This document shows positions 40,001-64,000 of a DNA stretch of 64,000 nt, one piece after another. Where the stretch lies: contig NC_087173.1 in the NCBI RefSeq assembly GCF_035594125.1, positions 4,547,986 through 4,611,985 of the forward strand. The letters run 5' to 3'. The position numbers and the translations under genes were made by a program. Source of the DNA: Scylla paramamosain. Its lineage: Eukaryota > Arthropoda > Malacostraca > Decapoda > Portunidae. Under the pieces are notes generated by a model, which ran no database searches, had not been told where the DNA came from, and saw only the letters and a list, made by a program, of their open reading frames with translations. Numbering within the stretch: the stretch's first letter is position 1; each line of letters starts with the position of its first letter.

Positions 40001-41880
40001 AAGAAAAAAAGCCCTGAAGTTTGCAGGTAGAGCACGTGCGGCCAGTAGGAGGGATCAATGTCGGTCAAGATCACCCAGCGAAGCACGGACGGCTGCCATG
40101 ATGTGCACGGCGGGCGGTTGAAGAGAGTCGAGGCTCGGCACTGCTGTTACACCCGCGTGCCGGGCTGGCCGACCCCTGCCGCCCTTCACGCACTGATGAA
40201 ACAATGCACGAAAAAGAATAGCGCGTTTTTTTCCCCTCATTATTATTCCGGGTAGCTACATTTTACTGTCAGGAAAGCAAAAGTCATCCGATTCTACCAG
40301 TCACTCACCCGCGTGTTGTCCTCAGGTAGCGATGCTTTCCCTCAGGAAAACCCTCTTCTCAGGTCAGGTACTTCATCATTAGAGGCGAGATTCATCAGGT
40401 GTCTTTAAAGGGCTGGATTCTCTTCCGAGATGGATCATGTAACGAGTAATCGCGTTGATTCAATAGAAGTAAAATTCATCCACGAGTGTTGTCACTGTCA
40501 AGCGATTAAAGCAAATTGGCTCGTGCATGGATGACGCATGAAACAACACGAACAGGGAAGTCGAGCCAACCTGTGCTGCACATTCCACCCTCGTCACGAA
40601 ATGTTGAATCCGAGGAGGAAGTAAATGGTTGGTTAAAGTTGCAGGGATGCCACATTTTCACGTAGTTGGAAATATGTTCTAGTATTTTGTCCACATACGC
40701 GAGAACAGTAAGACTTATGAGACTTATATCTCATGGAGGCCGTTCATGAGTCACATGAAATTCCTTGAATTCTTCGTACCTTGGCCTTCGCGCTAAAGCC
40801 GCATGGACCACAGAAGTTGTCACTCTTGGGTGTAGCATGCTTTCATGAATAGTTTAGTCTCCCAGCAGAACTTTACATTTCAAGACCGTATTGATGTCAG
40901 CTGCTTACTGCACCCACCCACCTCTGGTCGCTTAGGCTTGAGACACCTGCAGTCTCATCCCGGATCCATGTCTAGTACTGATTTAGAAAGTAGTTTATTA
41001 AAGAGAGTAAGCCTTAAGAATACATATACAGTAACACATACCAAAAACAGATTAAGAGGTATGTTTGTCTTTAACGAGAGTATAAACTGATCTAGGTACT
41101 GCTAGTATTACTGGTACTAGAACTAAGTGTTGGGGACAGGATGTAATGTAATGTACGCTGATAATACAAAGGAAAGAATAATTTTATTTTACTTATTTCT
41201 TCAAAAGCATCCACTGAAGTAAATGGTAAATGGTAGTTGAGGGAGTCACAGAATGCTAGATCGATACTTTTATGGCCTTGAAATGGAAGAAAGAGGAGTT
41301 GCGAACAAACCGAATGTTCCCTAACCAAACGGCGATAGATATACAAGAGAAAGGACTGAAGCAACAACATTAGTCATGGAATTAAGATTACATGACGCTT
41401 CCCTATACTACACATTTCTGGACCACTAACCAGCAAGATGAAACATATTTTAAAGTGGTTTTCCTTAAAAAGTTATCGAAAAGCTATTTCTTGACTTATG
41501 ATTTATGCAGTAACGTATTTGCAACATAAAATCCGGCTTGTTAATTAAGAAAATGTTGAATCGCGTAACATCCCTGTATAAATTTTATCTTCATTGTCTA
41601 CTACACTTTTATAGTTATGATAGTAATTAATGTGGTGTAAGTAGTAATAATCAGATGTATATACTGTACTTCGAAAGTTACTCCTACATCAAATACATTG
41701 GTACATTTGATTTCAGGAGCTCTTTTTCTTCTGTATAGACCATGACCCATCCGTTGCGACGCCATTATATTAACTAACCACTCTATTGCTCTTTTACCTC
41801 TAACCATCAGTTATCGTTCTGTCACATAAACGTAGAAAAGACATCTTGTAATTTCAATGATTCGTGATTTTGTGCCAGTA
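37060..41880. other. Gene-free stretch
   Basis: Mixed composition with few simple repeats. Only the 52-bp degenerate tandem at 38135-38285 stands out. Open frames are short and overlapping, without domains. Confidence 0.45.
38135..38285. repeat. Degenerate tandem repeat, period about 52 bp
   Basis: TTTTGCATCGCCCTCTTTGC (38141) and TCTTGCATCATCCTCTTCG (38193) are 52 bp apart. A third, weaker copy starts near 38245. Each is followed by a GATGCAA- or GATGAATG-like word. Confidence 0.5.
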
Positions 41881-41888
41881 TCTTTCCT

Positions 41889-41889
<1 letters not shown>

Positions 41890-41980
<91 letters not shown>
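41890..41980. repeat. Compound (GA)n-(GT)n microsatellite
   Basis: About 22 GA units running directly into about 23 GT units. Confidence 0.97.
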
Positions 41981-41981
<1 letters not shown>

Positions 41982-42320
41982 CAGGGTAACTGGAATGAGA
42001 ACTTCACTGGTTCAACAGCAGACGGGAAATTCGAGTGCATGCATCCTTCAGCAAGACCCTTCATGCAACTTTCTTCCATTTCGTTCGAGTATAAAATAAG
42101 GATATTCGAGCACAACAGTAGCACTCAGATGGCCCCACGATATGGCACATGACGATAGGGACTTCCCTGGTGATAATAAACCCCAGAGTTCAGCTGATAA
42201 GGTGATCAGGAAGTGATAACTGCACCAACACGAAGCCAGCTCGCGATTTCCAACGTATCGATACTCACAGTTGGTGGCATGTGAAAGAAAATATGTTTAT
42301 TTATGTATTTATCATTATTA

Positions 42321-42323
<3 letters not shown>

Positions 42324-42411
<88 letters not shown>
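42324..42411. repeat. (CT)n microsatellite
   Basis: About 43 units. Confidence 0.97.
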
Positions 42412-42413
<2 letters not shown>

Positions 42414-43189
42414 CATCCTCAGCTGAGGATAGAATATTGAAGGCAGCCTTCACAGGTTAATAGTCAGAGAGTGGATCATGAGTTTGGCTTTTTATTGTGC
42501 AACCAAGAAGTATACTCAAAGCCAGTCTATGAATATAATGATTATTTATTGATGGTTTTAGTTTATCCTGTCGTCTTTAAAACGTCGAAGGCTCTACAAG
42601 AACACAGTCTCGCGTACTCCATCAGTAGCAACACTGCACTGTAGGAATACACGGAAAGTGGACCAGTGAATTGCGGGTCATTTGATCCCAGAGGAGCGAG
42701 GCGAGGAGAGTGAGTTGGCCTCGGTGTGAGCGGATGGGAGCGGGCGGCCGTGGCTGGCTGGCTGGCTGGGGGTGGGCTGGCGAGACTCGGGGTCGTGGTG
42801 AGGTTTCGTAAGCTGATGAAGTGTCGACACCAGGGCGGACGAAACGCCCTAGTCAATATCCCTTCATGCAGACACTGCCTTCAGCCACTCGCTATACTGC
42901 AGTGCATGACGACCATTCCTTTCTCATCTTGTTACTACCAAATAATTCAGTGACCCATTGGCCAATTTGAGCCCCGCAGTGAAATTGCTTTAAAGAGCAA
43001 GTTTTAAATAAACATAAAATATTCATTTGATAACTGTAGTGTAATGAGGCCACTTTATTTCTTTAGCGGCTAAGATTAGAACCAAAGAGTTCTTTGTTTT
43101 ACCATGGCCAAAGATAGAAGAATGCTGCATTTTTCCTTCTTTTTATTTCTTAATTTTATTTATTTTTATTATTTTCTGAACTCTACTAT

Positions 43190-43534
43190 CAGCACATTGA
43201 GAGAAGCTGAGAGCCCTGGAGCCACCAAGAACAAATAGCAAAATACCTCCAATGATAAACGCTCTTTGGCTGTAATGCCATGGCCTCAAGACAACGCGCT
43301 TCATGGGTCTGGTGGGTGGCAGAGGAAGCCTGTATGCTGTCAGTGGCGGCGCGGCTGTGTGGAGGAGGAGCTCTCTGTTCTTGCGCTGGTTGAGTCGGTG
43401 GCCACCAGGGGGCAGGAAAGCTCATTGCTAGCCCAGACTTCATACAAGTCGCTCCGGCAAGGATCTACCTTCAGTTATATTGCGAATGTGCGCAAATGGA
43501 GTGAATTATCTAGGCGATTCTTCTTGGAAAGAGC
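43190..43534 (+). other. Candidate upstream (5') exon of the zinc-finger gene
   Basis: GC-rich DNA here ends at a strong donor, GAGC|gtaagtaa (exon end 43534). Spliced to the acceptor at 47201, an open frame from an ATG at 43275 would run in frame into the Met at 47206, adding 87 residues (86 from here plus one Arg) with no domain I recognise. It could equally be 5' UTR. No exon or TSS evidence exists beyond donor quality and frame, and the left edge is a guess. Confidence 0.3.
43402..43414 (+). promoter_or_regulatory. CTCF-like motif
   Basis: CCACCAGGGGGCA matches the core of the animal CTCF motif (CCACYAGGGGGC). It lies inside the candidate first exon, about 3.8 kb upstream of the start codon. 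One motif match in 64 kb can arise by chance, so binding is not established. Confidence 0.3.
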
Positions 43535-44828
43535 GTAAGTAACTTCAAGGTTTCTCTTTAGTGTTGTCTTTTCGCCTTTGAGTGCCATATTGACATGGAA
43601 ATCAAAGACTAGTGTGACGAACCTTCGTTGAACCTGAGAGACGACCCAGCAAAGGCAGCCAGCGGTCGGTGATGGCGCATATTATGGCAAATAAGTGGAT
43701 TTGTTTGGCTTGTTTTAGTGGCCAACATCCATTTCTTGACAATGTTTATGATGGATTTTCATATTCTTTATTCAGACTTAGGAATCCTAGTGCTTAAATT
43801 GTATTTTTGAGGTTGTTTACGTGAAGGGATGTTGGTCGTGCGCCTGGCAGGGGGCCACGAGGGGAGAGTGGGGGCGGGGGAGGGGGAGGACACAGCTGGC
43901 CGTCCCACTCTGCTCGACCCCGCAACTTTTATCAGTTTTAGGGGAATTTTAATGTTGTCGTAGCATTTTTGTTTTCTTTTATGGTGTTTTTTCAGACAGA
44001 CTGAGATCTGCTTTGAAGAACTTTATCTTGTGTTGCTGTGTTTCAGTGTTAGTTGGAGTTAGAGGTGGCAGGGGTCGGGGAGGTTGGGTGGGAAAGGGAG
44101 AAGGGAGGGAAGAGGATACAGGCTACAAGTTGTTCCTACAGGAAGCGACCGCCTCTTTACCTTTGGTGCCCGTGCTGGCCCAGTAATGAGGGCGCCGCTC
44201 CATGCTTCGGGTGTAATGACTCCTCTCGCAATAGATTTATCTTGGTTGTAACAAATATTGCAAACATTTAAATACTACATATTTCCACAGCCTAGCATAC
44301 CTTTATATGTTTCTCTCCCTAGGTATTTCATATCCAAACCGCAGCGATACGAAACCCACATATTATGAATCACGTAACGCAATTTCATGTTTCAGACGAG
44401 ATAGAAAAGTTAATGTGTAAATAAAGTGAATCAGTGCGATATTTTACACTGTAGCCTTTGACAACATAGTAACAAATAAATCGGGACTAATTTGCCTTTT
44501 AGATGTCTCCGAAAAAAAAAAAAAAAGATAGGTCATGCATACACATACGCAGTTATCACCATTCTGTAATTGATTAATGTTTTAACAACCATAATCGTCA
44601 CCAAATTCCAGTACACATGCAAGGTTATGTAGCACAAGTTCAAGTTCAAGGTCGCAGGTGACGGGCGTTGCGGGTATGCTGAAGGAGGGATGGAAGGGAA
44701 GTCATTAGCAATCGAAGCTCAACTTTAGTGTTGTGTCTCGCCACCTCCACATACATCAGTTTGTATCGGATGTTTTTTTTTTGGTATACTGAGGAGCTTT
44801 GAATTGCATACCAGAACACTTTATCTTT

Positions 44829-44842
44829 TTATTTATTTTTTT

Positions 44843-44894
<52 letters not shown>
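44829..44894. repeat. (TTTA)n microsatellite
   Basis: About 13 clean units after an irregular start. Confidence 0.95.
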
Positions 44895-45444
44895 CCTGTA
44901 TCCTTTATTATTCTATAATATGATTTTTTCACTGAAGTTTCAGTAAAAATGACATGCTTATGTTTAACAGCCTTTAACAACAACTTTTTTTTTCTGAACC
45001 ATTCAATACCACATTACAAAAATGTTGAATTACTCCTATAGGAAACATTCACCAACTGTTAAGTGGCAACATTCACCCTTAACATGAGACCACCACAAGA
45101 ACATGAAATGCTACACCTTCATGCTCTTACACCTTTACCTGGAGGAACCAAGAGGAAACCAGAAACCTCATTTACCTAGCCCATGCTCAAGAGCTACATG
45201 TAGTTTTCCAGTTCCTTAGGTTTTGTAAGGCATTCTAAAGATCCCAGGAACTCAACATGGTAAGGTTATCTTGAAAGGGGAGACAGCAAGAGATTGGTTT
45301 TCAAGTAGAGATGACTGGAATACATCCAGTTATCAAGTTATTAGTGCAGAGTTGATTAGGAACATTAAGAGAAGACAAATTTACAGACTTGATAAATAGG
45401 TAGATAGATGGTTAAGTTATTATGACTGCCACATGTAGACCTAC

Positions 45445-45480
45445 TGACTTCTTGCAGCTTTCCGTATATTCTTATGATTA
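45445..45480. repeat. Dispersed repeat family D, copy 2
   Basis: CTGACTTCTTGCAGCTTTCC then GTATATTCTTATG matches 20690-20735. Short, so homology is probable rather than proven. Confidence 0.4.
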
Positions 45481-47205
45481 CTAAGTGCTTAGTTATTCTG
45501 CATAGTAATTCATCATTTTTCAAGACCCTGTACTCTATTTAGACTGCTAGATGAAGATGAAACCTTACTCTGCCCTTTACCACAGAAAAAGTTGTACATG
45601 ACTGAAAATTAATGATCAATTTAAATTTTCAGGTAATTTATGGTTTGGTGTGGTAGCTGCTGATAAAAATCTAATGGAATTTCTGCTGAGTGAGATGGTA
45701 ATATTTTGAGAAAAGTATAAATTTATGTTATCCACTTTTTCTGTCATTCTTTCTCATTTTCAGTCTCTTGGCAGGGTGAAGCATGTTAATATTCACCAGC
45801 TGATGTTTCCTCCTTTATATTTTAGATGGACCAGACAAGTGACTTCAAAGTTTGCTTGTTGGCACCTAATGACATGAAGTAATTGAGTTTCATTCACCTA
45901 TGCATTGTGAAAGCAGCTACATTACATTGAGACAGTAATTGAATAAGTACACACTAAAATAGAAAACAGAGTACAAACCTAATTAGCTGTTAACATGACA
46001 AGTATCAAACATTAGCAGGAGTAGCTAAGAGAACAGGTCCATGTATACCAGCTCATTAAGGTGTGAAAGGTCCTTCAGTAGATAAACAATTTGTCCAGTA
46101 AATTGGAGTCTGATGAGTGCTTATGAATTCTTCAGGGGCAGTGCATGATGGTTTCTCTTTTTTCATCTTTAAAGAACTGTACTTGTAGTGTATTAGTTCA
46201 TTATTGGTTAAGGTACTATTAGCTCTAAGTTCTTATATGTTTCAATCTAGTTGTATGTAGTTTAGAAACAGTGTCTTACTAACCAGAGGGAGAAATATAA
46301 CTTCATATACTTTTGTTTTTTTTATTTTTATCTTTATTTTTTTCTTTATTATTTTTTTTCTTTTACTTCTCAACTGCAACTACTACAGATAGTGTTGCTA
46401 GTTTGTGTTTATAGTTCTGTCTGCCATATCCATAGACATGGATATAAAACTTGATCAATTTGACATTAAACATTTATATATTGATCAGTGTTGCACATAA
46501 AATGCAATAGAAGAGTTCATGAAGTATCAATTTAATCTGTTGTACTTGGCAGTAAATGGTTTGATACAAGCATAGGAAGAAAACACTCTGGTAATGAATT
46601 AATTGTGTGGTTGCAATTGAAAATTCATTTTGCATTGTATTTCTCCCAACCATAGGACCTCTTTGATAACAATTTCCTCTAGGATTATGGAACCAAAAAT
46701 ATCATGTCTTAAACTTTATATGTAGATGGGGTGAAAATGTTGATATGTATCTGTAAGTATTCATAATTTAAGGGAATTGCTTGGCCATGTCACAAGTGGT
46801 CACTCACTTTTATCTCAAAGCCCTCACAGAATTGATAAAATTCATAGATTACTTTATGTGAATCATGTTTCCAAAATCTAACAATAGATGACATTTGCTA
46901 GCAAAATATATTTTAAAAATATATATATTTATTAAATACATGCTTTAGCATGAAACATTAACATAACCATTTCACAAAAAAATGAATGAAGCCTTGCTGA
47001 CAGAATTTCACTTTCATAAATCATAGCACACAGAAGACCTTAGAGTCTGTGCTCAGTTGCATGAGTGCTGTGCGTGCCCTTGGAAGAGAACTATTGCCCA
47101 CCATACCAGCTATACAAGTTAATGTCTTGCAGGATTCGCTAGAGACTGTGTAACTATTTTCTGTTCCTCTGAAGACCTATCTTAATGCTATTACCCAACA
47201 GGAGG

Positions 47206-63361
<16,156 letters not shown>

Positions 63362-63784
63362 ACATATCATTGTGAATAGAATGCATAAATTTATGAAGGC
63401 TGTGAATTGATATGCGGGGTGTGTGTATACTACTGAAGTGTACAAAAAAAACTTATTTAATTTAAAGAACTTTAATAGTGTTTAACTTTATTTAAAGCAA
63501 TGTATCACTATATCGGCATTATTTATGATATTTTAAGTGATTCACTTATCCCCAATAATTTTCGGGTTTTTTTATAACCAAAGAAAACTACTGTTGATCA
63601 TTGAGACTATATAGTTTTGCCAGGATTTTTTTTTTTTTTTTTTCTCCGGAGAAAATGTTGTGTATATATTTTCATTACTAGGTACTATAATAGTGTTGTA
63701 CATAGTGGTGGTTACTGATTCCTCTTCACTAGAGTATATGTGACCTGGCACTGCTTTTTAGTGCCACTTGCACAGTTACTAGGA

Positions 63785-63861
<77 letters not shown>

Positions 63862-64000
63862 AGAAAGCTTGATTAAGTGACTTGCTCACAACGTCAGTTA
63901 CCGCACTGAAGACGTGGGAGTGAGAATTATTAGTTTCCCTAATTATTGTAAATTTGGATTTTCAAGTTGATGAGAATGTTGATATTTCATGTACCAGCAT
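63362..64000 (+). other. Presumed 3' UTR of the zinc-finger gene
   Basis: AT-rich DNA after the stop codon with poly-T runs and a (GT)n array at 63786-63860. I see no canonical AATAAA signal before the window ends, so the transcript probably ends beyond it or uses a variant signal. Confidence 0.5.
63786..63860. repeat. (GT)n microsatellite in the presumed 3' UTR
   Basis: About 37 units, 425 nt after the stop codon. Confidence 0.97.

Larger units (their letters stand above)
44272..47201. other. Gene-free stretch upstream of the zinc-finger gene
   Basis: AT-rich and almost without dinucleotide arrays. It has a (TTTA)n run at about 44829-44894 and a short dispersed-repeat motif near 45447-45475. 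It probably contains intron between a non-coding first exon and coding exon 1. Confidence 0.5.

Overview
This is eukaryotic genomic DNA, most likely from a decapod crustacean (crab or shrimp). The basis is a very high density of long (AG)n/(CT)n and (AC)n/(GT)n microsatellites, many of 60-130 bp, plus short dispersed repeats that resemble ones I recall from decapod genomes. The species call is inference. There are no operons, no phage or IS elements, no CRISPR array, and no tRNA or rRNA gene that I can recognise.

Layout. Positions 1 to about 43,000 are gene-poor. I find no conserved coding sequence there, only microsatellites, strand-asymmetric purine or pyrimidine tracts, several degenerate tandem repeats (periods about 17, 52, 110-150 and 125 bp) and fragments of at least four dispersed repeat families. 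One family is a MITE-like element of about 210 bp with long imperfect terminal inverted repeats, present in two near-complete copies and at least three diverged fragments. Positions 43,190-43,534 hold a candidate promoter-proximal first exon, with a CTCF-like motif and a good splice donor. From about 44,300 on, the DNA is AT-richer and much poorer in simple repeats.

The one convincing gene is on the + strand, 47,206-63,361. Joining eight coding exons by splice consensus and reading phase gives one uninterrupted frame of 8,403 nt, or 2,800 residues. The protein has an acidic Glu/Lys-rich N-terminus of about 540 residues, then 27 C2H2-like zinc fingers in pairs or small clusters separated by long linkers, and an acidic tail of about 250 residues. 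The fingers carry an aromatic residue two positions after the second Cys in most cases and lack TGEKP linkers, like the REST/charlatan/hunchback type. The likely role is a nuclear DNA-binding or chromatin regulator. I do not recognise a specific orthologue and give no symbol. Finger spacing confirms several splice junctions, including an unusual GC-AG intron followed by two in-frame acceptors 24 nt apart.
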